Shown: piece by piece, positions 1-7,562 of the stretch
Layout of the letters: every line of letters begins with the position of its first letter
Numbering within the stretch: the first letter of the stretch is position 1
Assembly (NCBI RefSeq): GCF_900096915.1
Contig: NZ_FMYK01000004.1
Coordinates: forward strand, 241,023-305,022
DNA: 64,000 nucleotides
From: Acinetobacter marinus
GTDB taxonomy: Bacteria > Pseudomonadota > Gammaproteobacteria > Pseudomonadales > Moraxellaceae
Direction: 5' to 3'
The notes under the pieces: generated by a model
What the model was told of the DNA's origin: nothing
The model's input: only the letters and a program-made list of their open reading frames with translations
Database searches by the model: none
Program-made: the position numbers and the translations under genes

Positions 1-693
1 ACGTAGTGTTGGAATTTTATCAATATTTGCATTGAATGGTTGTTCATCTTTATCAACAACCACATCACCTTTACGCGTAGATACAGTGACAGGAACAATT
101 TCATCGGAAAAATAGCCTTCAGTCACAGCAGTTTGTGCACGCTTCAATGAACGAATGGCAAACTCATCCATTTGCTCACGGCTATACGATTTTGTATTCG
201 CCATGTCTTGGGCAAAAGAACCCATCAGACGACCAGTTTCTGCATCTTCCAAACCATCTAAGAACATGTGATCTTTCACTTCACCATGTCCCATGCGGTA
301 GCCACCACGTGCTTTAGGTAAGATATATGGCGCATTGGTCATCGATTCCATACCGCCAGCTACCACGATACTTGCAGAGCCTGCTTTAATCATATCAGCA
401 GCTTGCATTACGGCTTTCATACCTGAACCACAAAGTTTATTGATGGTCACAGCACCAGTAGAATCAGGAAGACCAGCTTGACGCATCGCTTGACGAGCAG
501 GACCTTGCTTTAAACCAGCAGGCAATACACAGCCCATGATCACTTCTTCAATATCAGTCGGTTGAAGACCTGAGCGTGCAATTGCTTCTTTAATTGATAC
601 TGCGCCGAGCTCAGGTGCAGTCACACCCGCCAAACTACCTTGAAAACCACCCATTGCGGTACGGGCACCATTGACAATTACGATGTCAGCCAT
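1..693 (-). CDS. acetyl-CoA C-acetyltransferase (thiolase), 3' part beyond window
   Basis: The first 231 codons read without a stop from an ATG at 693 to the window edge, so the gene is cut off rather than broken. The start is preceded by a good AAGGAG ribosome site. The N-terminal thiolase fold is clear: an ARTAMGGFQG segment near residues 10-19, the acyl-accepting cysteine in NKLCGSG (Cys88), and the AGGMESMTNAP motif around residue 112. Family knowledge: these enzymes reversibly join or split acetoacetyl-CoA in fatty-acid, ketone-body or polyhydroxybutyrate metabolism. The missing C-terminal half holds the second Cys and the His of the active site, so substrate class (AtoB, PhaA or FadA-like) cannot be decided. 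Confidence 0.93.
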   Translation of the reverse strand, partial: MADIVIVNGARTAMGGFQGSLAGVTAPELGAVSIKEAIARSGLQPTDIEEVIMGCVLPAGLKQGPARQAMRQAGLPDSTGAVTINKLCGSGMKAVMQAADMIKAGSASIVVAGGMESMTNAPYILPKARGGYRMGHGEVKDHMFLDGLEDAETGRLMGSFAQDMANTKSYSREQMDEFAIRSLKRAQTAVTEGYFSDEIVPVTVSTRKGDVVVDKDEQPFNANIDKIPTLR

Positions 694-832
694 GAAGAAC
701 TCCTTGAATGTTGATTCCAATCGATGTGTAAACTATATTCGATTTAAAAATGTGGCACAAAAATAAAGCGAAACTACACGTTCATTTTCAATGCATGAAA
801 TACTGACTATGTTGATGGGGGCGTTACAGAGC

Positions 833-1360
833 TTAGCAAGTGGTAATGCGTTCAACACGCACATGCCCCATGTTGCTTAAAATAACATTTTGATGCAGAT
901 TGTTTTGCGAGCAATAGGTGAATGAACCATTCGAACCTCTTGGTAATCCTGTATCAGGCTGAAATAGCAAAGAATTGGTTCTACCGACACCTTGCCATGA
1001 CAAAGTACCATATCTGAGATTGAAACGAATTTGATCAACGATTTGCTCTGATGAATCACGAAGACGATTGGCATTATTATCATGAAACATAATCATGCCC
1101 GTAGACCAGCCTGTGCGGTCACAACTGCTCGAATTACTACTACCGCATAGACCAATACGTTGGTGATGTACATAAGCACGTTGCTTACTATTGCGAATAA
1201 ATGTAGATAGCGATGTACTGACCCGCTTGGCTTCAAGGCTTGCCATTAGATTTTGAAAATTGGGGAGAGCCGTAATCACAATAATCGCCAAAATTGCCAG
1301 AGTCACCATGAGCTCGACAAGTGTGAAACCGACAGCATGCTTTGGAGTGATTCTTTTCAA
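833..1360 (-). CDS. FimT/GspH-family pseudopilin (minor type IV pilin)
   Basis: This is a 175-residue protein with a class III prepilin leader: a short basic leader, then G11-F12 at the expected cleavage point, glutamate five residues later (GFTLVELM) and a hydrophobic helix to about residue 32. The rest is a small GspH/FimT-like globular domain with four cysteines, one pair in the CGSSNSSSCD segment. Family knowledge: PilD cleaves and N-methylates such proteins, which act as minor subunits that prime type IV pilus or type II secretion pseudopilus assembly. It stands alone, apart from other pil genes, which is common for fimT/fimU-like genes. Its exact role (FimT, FimU or GspH) is not resolved. 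Confidence 0.85.
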   Translation of the reverse strand: MKRITPKHAVGFTLVELMVTLAILAIIVITALPNFQNLMASLEAKRVSTSLSTFIRNSKQRAYVHHQRIGLCGSSNSSSCDRTGWSTGMIMFHDNNANRLRDSSEQIVDQIRFNLRYGTLSWQGVGRTNSLLFQPDTGLPRGSNGSFTYCSQNNLHQNVILSNMGHVRVERITTC

Positions 1361-1760
1361 TTTTATATTCCATATTATTGTGTAGTTATGTGGCGTTTAT
1401 GCAAAGACATATTACACAGCGCTCTGTATTAATTTATTAAAAAATGTGATGAATAGCAAACTAAAAAACTAAAAGATAAACTATATCAAGATAAAGTGAG
1501 TCAAAATTGTGAAGAAAAATCATTTAAAAAATACGCCACAGTTACAAAAAAAACCATGTTCTATTTCAAACTTTCATAAAAAAGTATAGAAAAAGCATTT
1601 AAATACGACTAGACTGCATGCCAAGGATGAGTCACGATCCTGGGTTCTAGGTTACCGAATAACAACGGTAATTGTAAGGAAATTTGTCAATACTATTGAC
1701 ACTTAGGTGTTGGCACATGGGTTGAATACCCATTTTTTTGTAAAATTTTAGGCAAGTAGC

Positions 1761-1789
1761 TTAAAAACATATGAAATTGTGTATATACT
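1761..1789 (+). promoter_or_regulatory. possible sigma-70 promoter and leader of the first ompA gene
   Basis: A TATACT box at 1784-1789 lies 17 nt after a weak TTAAAA (1761-1766), giving a plausible promoter with an untranslated leader of about 55 nt. The whole 1361-1852 gap holds no convincing gene. It is very AT-rich near 1400-1610 and has a 6-bp hairpin TTACCG/CGGTAA at 1652-1671. A perfect TTGACA at 1696 has no matching -10 box. Confidence 0.4.
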
Positions 1790-1852
1790 ATGCACAGAAA
1801 ACAAAGTTTTAGGCTTGCGTTACACAACAAAATGTTAATCTGGAGGCATTCC

Positions 1853-2962
1853 ATGAAAATGAGTCGTATTGCTCTAGCAATGTTAGTTGCTGCTCCTTTT
1901 GCAGCTGCAAATGCTGGTATTACAATCACCCCGCTTATGGTTGGTTATCACTGGTATCCTAGCGATACTCAAGACAAGATGCGTGATGAAGCATTGTCTG
2001 GTCGTGAAAACAGCCCACAAACTGGTGCAAACGGTAACGGTGTTGCATTACAAAGTGATCTAGTTGTTGGTGCTGCGATTGGTGCAGAGTTGACACCTTG
2101 GTTACAAGCTGAAGTTGAATACCAACAAACTAAAGCTGATGCAGCTGCGAACGAAGATGCATCAATCAATGGTCAACCATACGATGCGAAGCATGAAACA
2201 TTAAGTTTGAATGCGATAGCAACCACTGATGTATTCACTGGTAACTATGACAGCAAAATCAAACCTTATGGTTTGCTAGGTGTTGGTCATTCACGTATCA
2301 CTGTTGATAATCCTGGTTATGACAACCGTTCTTATGACACGATTGGTAACTTGGGCGCTGGTGTACTATGGCAGTTGAACGATGCATTGACACTTCGTAC
2401 AGAAGCTCGTGCTATCCACAACTTTGATAACAACTGGTGGGAAGGTCAAGGCTTGGCAGCTCTTCAAGTCGTTCTTGGTGGTCACTTGAAACCAGCTGCA
2501 CCTGTAGTTGAAGTTGAGCCAGTTCCTGAAGTTGTTGTTCAACCAGAACCAGAGCAACCTAAAGAAATCACTGAAGATCTTAAAATGGAACTTCGTGTAT
2601 TCTTTGACATCAACAAGTCAAACATCAAACCGCAATACAAGCCAGAAATCGCTAAAGTTGCTGAGAAACTTGTTGAGTATCCAAACGCAACTGCACAAAT
2701 CGAAGGTCACACAGACAACACTGGTCCACGTAAGTTGAACGAACGTCTTTCACTTGCTCGTGCGAATTCTGTGAAATCTTCTTTGGTTAACGAATTCGGT
2801 ATCGATCCAAACCGCTTAAGCACTCAAGGCTTTGCATGGGATCAACCAATCGCTGACAACAATACTAAAGAAGGTCGTGCAATGAACCGTCGTGTATTCG
2901 CTACAATTACTGGTAGCCGTACAGTTCTAGTACAACCTGGTCAAGAAGCTCCAGCACAATAA
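1853..2962 (+). CDS. OmpA-family outer membrane protein (divergent barrel, A. baumannii OmpA-like C-terminal domain)
   Basis: This is a 369-residue outer-membrane protein. ATG 1853 is chosen because TGGAGG stands at 1841-1846 and the product then begins with a signal peptide ending ANA-G near residue 21. Order of domains: signal peptide, eight-stranded OmpA barrel to about residue 205, a Pro/Val/Glu-rich linker (PVVEVEPVPEV), then an OmpA_C peptidoglycan-binding domain with IEGHTDNTGPRKLNERLSLA and a NRRVFATITGS ending. The C-terminal domain closely resembles A. baumannii OmpA as recalled, while the barrel has a shorter, different loop set. It is followed by a terminator and a second ompA gene. 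Role: structural link between outer membrane and peptidoglycan, with minor pore activity. Confidence 0.93.
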   Translation: MKMSRIALAMLVAAPFAAANAGITITPLMVGYHWYPSDTQDKMRDEALSGRENSPQTGANGNGVALQSDLVVGAAIGAELTPWLQAEVEYQQTKADAAANEDASINGQPYDAKHETLSLNAIATTDVFTGNYDSKIKPYGLLGVGHSRITVDNPGYDNRSYDTIGNLGAGVLWQLNDALTLRTEARAIHNFDNNWWEGQGLAALQVVLGGHLKPAAPVVEVEPVPEVVVQPEPEQPKEITEDLKMELRVFFDINKSNIKPQYKPEIAKVAEKLVEYPNATAQIEGHTDNTGPRKLNERLSLARANSVKSSLVNEFGIDPNRLSTQGFAWDQPIADNNTKEGRAMNRRVFATITGSRTVLVQPGQEAPAQ

Positions 2963-2981
2963 TTGCTGAGTTTTAGACACT

Positions 2982-3009
2982 AAAAAGCAACCTTCGGGTT
3001 GCTTTTTTT
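2982..3009 (+). terminator. intrinsic terminator after first ompA
   Basis: AAAAAGCAACC (2982-2992) and GGTTGCTTTTT form an 11-bp stem with a TTCG tetraloop, followed by a T run. It separates the two ompA genes into independent transcripts. Confidence 0.92.
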
Positions 3010-3206
3010 ATGTCAAATGTATCAAAAAATTACAAACTTAATGTGAAAAATTGAATATATTAGACACAACTTGTTACTTTCGTGATGAAGTATAGTTGGT
3101 TTACAAAGGGTTTGTTCGGTTTGTTGTTTTTCAGCTTCTTTTGTAAATGTTTTACTTTCTTGCAAAGACATTTTTTCAATGCATCGTGCATTATTTGGAG
3201 TTAATT

Positions 3207-4322
3207 ATGAATTTAAATCGTTTAACATGTGCTTTGATGTTAGCACTCCCATTCGCAGCAGCTAATGCTGGCGTAACAGTTACTCCGTTGATGGTTGGTT
3301 ATACTTTTCAAGATACCCAGCACAACAATGACGGCGACAAAGGTGACTTGACCAACTCTGCTGAAATTCAAGACGATTTGTTTGTTGGTGCAGCGCTTGG
3401 TGTTGAATTGACACCTTGGTTGGGTTTCGAAGCTGAATATAACCAAGTGAAAGGTGATATTGAAGTCGGTGGTCAAGAGCTCAATGGTGCAGAGTACAAG
3501 CAAACTCAAATCAATGGTAACTTTTATGTGACTTCTGATTTGATCACTAAAAACTATGACAGCAAATTTAAGCCATATGTGCTTTTAGGTGCTGGTCATT
3601 ATAAATACGAATTTGATGGTGCGACTGCGGCAGAACTTGGTCGTGCTGGTCGTGGTCTAACTGAAGAAGGTACTTTGGGTAATGCGGGTATTGGTGCGTT
3701 CTATCGCTTCAATGATGCATTGTCACTTCGTACAGAAGCACGTGCAACGTATAATGCAGACGAAGAATTCTGGAACTATACCGCTCTTGCTGGTTTGAAT
3801 GTTGTTCTTGGCGGTCACTTGAAGCCTGCTGCGCCAGTCGTAGAAGTTGAGCCACTACCAGAGCCAGTACCTGTTCCACCACCAGCACCACGTGTTGAGC
3901 AAGAGACGATCAACCTTGCTGCTGATGCATTGTTCAAGTTTAATGGTTCATCAGTATCTGACTTGTTACCACAAGGTCGTGCGACTTTAGATCAAGTGGT
4001 TGATGCGGTTAATGGTAACTATACTACGATTAACACGATCGATATCACTGGTCATACAGACCGTTTGGGTTCTGAAAAGTATAACTACGAATTGGGCATG
4101 AAACGTGCGCAAACCGTACAACAATACTTGGCAACTCGTGGTCTACAAACTCAAATGAACGTTGCAAGTGCGGGTGAAACTCAACCTGTAACAACGAACT
4201 GTACTGGTACTAAAGCGACTGCTGAATTGAAAGCATGCTTACAACCAGACCGTCGTGTAACACTACAAATTACTGGTGTGAAAAAAGTTGTGGTTCAACC
4301 AGAACAAGCACCTGTTCAATAA
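3207..4322 (+). CDS. OmpA-family outer membrane protein (A. baumannii OmpA-like barrel, different C-terminal domain)
   Basis: This is a 371-residue OmpA. ATG 3207 follows TTGGAG (3195-3200) and yields a signal peptide ending ANA-G. The barrel (to about residue 220) has the loops and strands recalled for A. baumannii OmpA (GVTVTPLMVGYTFQD, TSDLITKNYDSK). The linker PAAPVVEVEPLPEPVPVPPP leads to an OmpA_C domain of another subtype, with ITGHTDRLGSEKYNYELGMKRA and a cysteine pair (NCTGTKATAELKAC) like that of enterobacterial OmpA. The domain keeps the Asp and Arg expected to hold diaminopimelate. Together with its upstream neighbour it suggests domain exchange between paralogues. It carries its own terminator. 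Confidence 0.93.
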   Translation: MNLNRLTCALMLALPFAAANAGVTVTPLMVGYTFQDTQHNNDGDKGDLTNSAEIQDDLFVGAALGVELTPWLGFEAEYNQVKGDIEVGGQELNGAEYKQTQINGNFYVTSDLITKNYDSKFKPYVLLGAGHYKYEFDGATAAELGRAGRGLTEEGTLGNAGIGAFYRFNDALSLRTEARATYNADEEFWNYTALAGLNVVLGGHLKPAAPVVEVEPLPEPVPVPPPAPRVEQETINLAADALFKFNGSSVSDLLPQGRATLDQVVDAVNGNYTTINTIDITGHTDRLGSEKYNYELGMKRAQTVQQYLATRGLQTQMNVASAGETQPVTTNCTGTKATAELKACLQPDRRVTLQITGVKKVVVQPEQAPVQ

Positions 4323-4335
4323 TCTATCATGATTT

Positions 4336-4363
4336 AAAAAGCAGCCCTAGGGCTGCTTTTTTA
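4336..4363 (+). terminator. intrinsic terminator after second ompA
   Basis: AAAAAGCAGCC (4336-4346) pairs with GGCTGCTTTTT (4351-4361) around a CTAG loop. The A and T runs on both sides allow bidirectional use, which would also serve the minus-strand small gene ending at 4417. Confidence 0.92.
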
Positions 4364-4416
4364 TTGGGTTTAACGTGCTTGAATAGCAAGATCATTCGAT
4401 GATTGAATCTATGCAC

Positions 4417-4584
4417 TTATTCAGCTTGCCAATCGGTTTTCCGCAAATGTTGCTTGGATGTTTTGCGGTTGCGACGATGTACAGCTTGTGGTTTTTCAGT
4501 TTCATGCACACCGCCTTTATGTAAAAGTGGTGATAATGCGACTGGATTGCGCACTTTGATTTTGGTCATTTCTTTGAGTTTCAT
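4417..4584 (-). CDS. small basic protein downstream of rtcB
   Basis: A 55-residue ORF starts at ATG 4584, with AAGGA eight bases upstream, 16 nt behind the rtcB stop, so it is very probably co-transcribed with rtcB. The product is strongly basic: it begins MKLKEMTKIKVRNPVALSPL and its middle reads HRRNRKTSKQHLRK. It has no signal peptide and no membrane segment. The composition suggests an RNA- or ribosome-binding peptide, but I do not recognise a named family with certainty. A shared transcript with an RNA ligase makes an RNA-related role attractive, which is inference only. Confidence 0.7.
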   Translation of the reverse strand: MKLKEMTKIKVRNPVALSPLLHKGGVHETEKPQAVHRRNRKTSKQHLRKTDWQAE

Positions 4585-4600
4585 TGTCTTTTCCTTGATT

Positions 4601-5806
4601 TTAACCTTTGATACACAGCACTTGTTTGAGCGTGTGTACCACTTCGATGAGATCGGTTTGGTTTGCCATCACTTGGTCAATGTCTTTGTAGGCACTTGGA
4701 ATTTCATCAACTACGCCTTTATCTTTTCGACACTCAATGCCTTGAGTTTGCGCAATTAAATCCTGTTGATTAAAGAGATGCTTGGCTCGGCTTCGACTCA
4801 TTTTGCGTCCCGCACCGTGTGAACAGGAACAAAATGATTCTGGATTGCCTTTGCCCTTGACGATAAAGGATTTGGCGCCCATTGAACCTGGGATAATGCC
4901 GAACTCATCAAGTCCAGCACGGATAGCGCCTTTACGTGTCACAAAAACTTCCTCGCCAAAATGCAGTTCCTTTTGCACATAGTTGTGATGGCAGTTGATC
5001 GCTTCTTTGGTCATCTGAAAGCTCGGTAACAATGGGCGAATCGCTTCTAAAATCAAGCGCATCATTTCACGGCGATTTTCAAATGCATATTCTTGTGCCC
5101 ATTCGACGGCTTGCACATAATCATCAAAGCTGGCTGAGCCTTCAGCAAAATAAGACAAATCTTTATCTGGCACATGTCCGAAGCGATGTTGCGCCTCTTT
5201 TTTGGCACGTTCGATAAAGTATGTACCAATCACATTTCCCAAACCACGACTACCAGAATGGAGCATCACCCACACATCATCTTGCTCATCCAAACATAGC
5301 TCGATAAAGTGATTGCCACCGCCCAAAGTGCCAAGTTGCTTCTGCCAAGTGACATCGAAGTTTCTCAGCATGCGCTTCAGTGCAGGGTGCTTGTCGGTGA
5401 TTTCCTTGAGACGCTTATCTAGTGGCGCAAGCGTTGATGCCTTGGCTTTGAGCTGCTTGTGCATGGCAAAGCCCACAGGCACTTTGCGTTCAATCGCATT
5501 ACGCAGGGCACTGAGATTGTCGGGTAGTTGGCTCGCTTTTAAGCTCAAGCGCAGTGCATTCATGCCACAACCAATATCCACGCCGACAGCAGCAGGGATG
5601 ATGGCATGTTTGGTGGGAATCACACTGCCGACAGTTGCACCTTTACCTAAGTGTACATCTGGCATCACTGCAATATGTGAATGAATGAATTGCAATTGTG
5701 CCATCTTGCCAAGCTGTTGCATGCTTTCTGCGTCAATATCATTGGTATAGATTTTGACGGGAACGCCGTATTCAGCGTTGGCATTTAAAATTTTTTGTAT
5801 GCCCAT
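4601..5806 (-). CDS. rtcB: RNA-splicing ligase RtcB
   Basis: This is a 401-residue RtcB, close to the E. coli length. Metal and guanylate-site motifs are present: MPDVHLGKGATVGSV (residues 48-62), VDIGCGMNA with Cys80, HSGSRGLGN, and SCSHGAGRKMSRSRAK, whose His330 should carry the covalent GMP. Family knowledge: RtcB joins 2',3'-cyclic phosphate or 3'-phosphate ends to 5'-hydroxyl RNA ends using GTP and Mn2+, repairing cleaved tRNA or rRNA. No rtcA, rtcR or archease gene is seen nearby, unlike the enterobacterial rtcBA system. A GAGAAC-type weak ribosome site precedes ATG 5806. Expression appears to be governed by the long leader upstream. Confidence 0.96.
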   Translation of the reverse strand: MGIQKILNANAEYGVPVKIYTNDIDAESMQQLGKMAQLQFIHSHIAVMPDVHLGKGATVGSVIPTKHAIIPAAVGVDIGCGMNALRLSLKASQLPDNLSALRNAIERKVPVGFAMHKQLKAKASTLAPLDKRLKEITDKHPALKRMLRNFDVTWQKQLGTLGGGNHFIELCLDEQDDVWVMLHSGSRGLGNVIGTYFIERAKKEAQHRFGHVPDKDLSYFAEGSASFDDYVQAVEWAQEYAFENRREMMRLILEAIRPLLPSFQMTKEAINCHHNYVQKELHFGEEVFVTRKGAIRAGLDEFGIIPGSMGAKSFIVKGKGNPESFCSCSHGAGRKMSRSRAKHLFNQQDLIAQTQGIECRKDKGVVDEIPSAYKDIDQVMANQTDLIEVVHTLKQVLCIKG

Positions 5807-5870
5807 GACGGTTCTCTTTTAAAAAATTGAACATCGTCCGAAGCGTCATGCCTATTTTATTTCAGAGATT

Positions 5871-5891
5871 GATATTTAATCGTTAAATATC
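5871..5891. repeat. perfect 9-bp palindrome upstream of rtcB
   Basis: GATATTTAA-TCG-TTAAATATC lies between the leader terminator and the rtcB start. It lacks a T run, so it is more likely an operator for a regulator, or an RNA hairpin near the ribosome site, than a terminator. Confidence 0.6.
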
Positions 5892-5903
5892 GAAAAAATA
5901 GGC

Positions 5904-5928
5904 AAAAAAAATCTAGCGAATGCTAGAT
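5904..5928 (-). terminator. intrinsic terminator inside the rtcB leader
   Basis: On the minus strand ATCTAGC-ATTC-GCTAGAT forms a 7-bp stem directly followed by eight T residues. It stands about 100 nt before rtcB and after the mini-ORF, so it would stop leader transcripts unless the upstream CGAATGC (5947-5941) pairs with its central GCATTCG. Confidence 0.82.
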
Positions 5929-5994
5929 CAATGATTTTTGGCATTCGGACATATGTGTGATTCAACATATGTCCGTGAGCAGACGTATGCAAAA

Positions 5995-6027
5995 TCAGCT
6001 GAAGTTGTAATCCATAGAAAAAAGCAT
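5995..6027 (-). CDS. 10-codon leader ORF upstream of rtcB
   Basis: ATG 6027 follows a near-perfect AGGAGG (spacing 5 nt) and opens a ten-residue ORF, MLFSMDYNFS, ending at TGA 5995-5997. So strong a ribosome site on so short an ORF, placed 20 nt before a stable hairpin, is typical of translated leader peptides. It has no run of one amino acid, so the classical amino-acid attenuation logic is not evident. It is equally possible that translation simply shields the RNA. Confidence 0.5.
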   Translation of the reverse strand: MLFSMDYNFS

Positions 6028-6143
6028 AACGTCCTCCTCAGTCGTTGTCAGCCATGCAACATTCTTGGCTGATGCATGGTCAATGAAAATAGAGATGAAA
6101 TTGATCGTGCAGAAATAAAATGTACGCTGATCAATTTGGCGCC

Positions 6144-6171
6144 ATTGTAGAATAAAAAATCAGCTTGTCAA
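6144..6171 (-). promoter_or_regulatory. sigma-70 promoter of the rtcB leader
   Basis: On the minus strand a consensus TTGACA (6171-6166) and TACAAT (6149-6144) are separated by 16 nt. Transcription should begin near 6137. Confidence 0.8.
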
Positions 6172-6236
6172 GCACTAGGGCATTACATGCGGATGAAAAA
6201 AAGCTATAGTTCATGTGAAATCATAGATCAATTAAG

Positions 6237-7085
6237 ATGAGCACGTTGATGAAAATGTATCAAGTGGATGCTTTTGCACAGCAGTTATTTCAAGGGAATC
6301 CAGCGGCGGTACTGATTTTGGAGGAATGGCTTGATGACAATGTGATGCAAAATATCGCCCAAGAAAACAATTTGGCTGAAACCGCTTTTGTCAAAAAGCA
6401 AGATGAGCGAAATTTTGAGATTCGTTGGTTTACACCTGTGGCAGAGGTGGATTTTTGTGGGCATGCCACATTGGCCAGTGCGTTTGTGTTGTTTCAGCTT
6501 AATGCCTCACTCAAGCAGTTGAGTTTTCATGTGCGTAAATTGGGTGAATTTATTATACATCAGGCGGACGATGGCAAGATTCATATGAATTTTCCGATTC
6601 GCCGTGCTGAGCAGATTGATAACTATCCAGCCGAGTTGCGTGCAGGATTAAGCAAACCGTTTAAAGCGGTATATCTGAGTCCGCAAGCCTATATTATTGA
6701 ATATGCATCGGTGCAAGATGTGCTGGATGAACAGCCTGATTTCGCCAAATTAAAAACGCTCGGCAAACTTAGAACGGCAATTACTGCATCGAATCGTGAT
6801 GTTGCGATCACGGCACAAGGTATTGATTCGTATGCGGAGTTTGATTGCGTGTCTCGTTATTTTGCGCCTGCAATGGGCATTGATGAAGATCCTGTCACAG
6901 GTTCGATTCATACGGGGATTGTGCCGATGTGGGCAGATCGCTTGAATAAAACCGAGCTGGTTGCTTATCAAGCCTCCAAGCGGGGTGGTACGTTATATTG
7001 CAAAATTTTGGATGATGAGCGTATGGAGATTTCAGGTTATGCAAAATTGTATATGGTTGCAGAGATTTTTCCAGAAAATGAATAA
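6237..7085 (+). CDS. PhzF-family isomerase-like protein
   Basis: This is a 282-residue PhzF-fold protein. Diagnostic features are the N-terminal FQGNPAAV motif, the conserved glutamate in NNLAETAFV (near residue 48), FCGHATLASA in the middle and DPVTGSIHTG in the C-terminal half, which form the cleft between the two mirror-image domains. Family knowledge: PhzF isomerises dihydrohydroxyanthranilate in phenazine synthesis, but most homologues outside phenazine clusters are epimerase- or isomerase-like proteins of unknown substrate. No phenazine genes are nearby, so a phenazine role is not supported. ATG 6237 has only a weak TAAG ahead; an in-frame ATG at 6249 is an alternative start. Confidence 0.88.
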   Translation: MSTLMKMYQVDAFAQQLFQGNPAAVLILEEWLDDNVMQNIAQENNLAETAFVKKQDERNFEIRWFTPVAEVDFCGHATLASAFVLFQLNASLKQLSFHVRKLGEFIIHQADDGKIHMNFPIRRAEQIDNYPAELRAGLSKPFKAVYLSPQAYIIEYASVQDVLDEQPDFAKLKTLGKLRTAITASNRDVAITAQGIDSYAEFDCVSRYFAPAMGIDEDPVTGSIHTGIVPMWADRLNKTELVAYQASKRGGTLYCKILDDERMEISGYAKLYMVAEIFPENE

Positions 7086-7152
7086 TTCGATCAGGTTTGT
7101 ACGCTGATTCATCGTTAAAATATAGACTTTGGTCGTAGATGAGGCGGGTGGT

Positions 7153-7245
7153 TGCCATGTTTTGGTGCAATCATCCGCTTTTTTTAATGGATTGCATGAA
7201 AATTGCTAAATACGTTGCAGTAAACAAGTGAGTCAAAGTGGTGCG
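7153..7245 (+). promoter_or_regulatory. two NtrC-like binding sites upstream of the nitrate operon
   Basis: TGCCATGTTTTGGTGCA (7153-7169) and TGAGTCAAAGTGGTGCG (7229-7245) each keep the GGTGC half of the recalled NtrC consensus TGCACC-N5-GGTGCA with a partial left half. They lie about 250-340 nt before a sigma-54 promoter, a normal enhancer distance. The remainder of the 7086-7490 gap shows only a short CGATC/GATCG hairpin at 7315-7330. Confidence 0.55.
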
Positions 7246-7490
7246 TTGTGTGTAATCCTTTGTAAATTAGCGCAATTCAATGCAATCGACTTGGAGAAAA
7301 TTTGGCAAATCACTCGATCTTGGCGGATCGAAATGGTGAGTGTGATAGATAGTTTAAGTCGATAATGGATGTGTGAGCTGCGTTATTTACAGCACGTCCT
7401 ATATTTTTAATTTTAAAAATATTTATAAAATACAATTGTTTGAGTTTTAATTATACGTTATTTTTTAAATTTGCATCTAATATTTATAAG

Positions 7491-7507
7491 TTGGCATGGC
7501 TGTTGCT
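7491..7507 (+). promoter_or_regulatory. sigma-54 promoter of the nitrate assimilation operon
   Basis: TTGGCATGGCTGTTGCT has GG (7493-7494) and GC (7505-7506) exactly ten bases apart, and differs from the YTGGCACGRNNNTTGCW consensus at one base. The start of transcription should fall near 7518, immediately before the first ANTAR-type hairpin. Confidence 0.82.
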
Positions 7508-7519
7508 TTATTAAACCGA

Positions 7520-7562
7520 AGTCAAAGATGACTCCAAATTGCAACGGTCAATGGCGCCCGTT
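7520..7562 (+). promoter_or_regulatory. ANTAR-type dual hairpin leader RNA (NasT target)
   Basis: Two hairpins with six-base loops follow the predicted transcription start. The first has stem AGTC/GACT (7520-7523, 7530-7533) and loop AAAGAT. The second has stem AACGGTC/GCCCGTT with one mismatch (7543-7549, 7556-7562) and loop AATGGC. Both loops have A at position 1 and G at position 4, the recalled signature bound by ANTAR antiterminators such as NasR and NasT. A T-rich stretch follows at 7581-7595. An ORF running through this region from 7539 is therefore leader, not coding sequence. Confidence 0.78.

Larger units (their letters stand above)
5807..6138 (-). promoter_or_regulatory. attenuator-like 5' leader of rtcB
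   Basis: About 330 nt separate a strong promoter (6144-6171) from the rtcB start. Read along the transcript it holds: two overlapping complementary pairs (CCATGC/GCATGG and TCAGCC/GGCTGA) around 6080-6048; AGGAGG at 6038-6033; a 10-codon ORF (6027-5995); an 11-bp perfect hairpin CGGACATATGT/ACATATGTCCG (5975-5946); a 7-mer CGAATGC (5947-5941) complementary to GCATTCG inside the later terminator; the terminator (5928-5904); and a 9-bp palindrome (5891-5871). Order and complementarity are seen directly. A conditional attenuation function is inferred. Confidence 0.7.

Noticed and set aside
1696..1701. Perfect TTGACA as promoter of the first ompA gene
   Set aside because: No acceptable -10 hexamer lies 15-19 nt downstream.
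4403..4759. 118-residue plus-strand ORF behind ompA
   Set aside because: It is antisense to the small basic protein and the end of rtcB, which have good ribosome sites and conserved content.
5807..6236. Y RNA-like or tRNA-like RNA gene beside rtcB, as in rsr-yrl-rtcBA systems
   Set aside because: No tRNA-like T-arm or Ro-binding stem and no rsr gene were seen; the structures fit a leader attenuator better.
6237..7085. Phenazine biosynthesis role for the PhzF-like gene
   Set aside because: No other phz genes are present; most PhzF-fold proteins are unrelated to phenazines.
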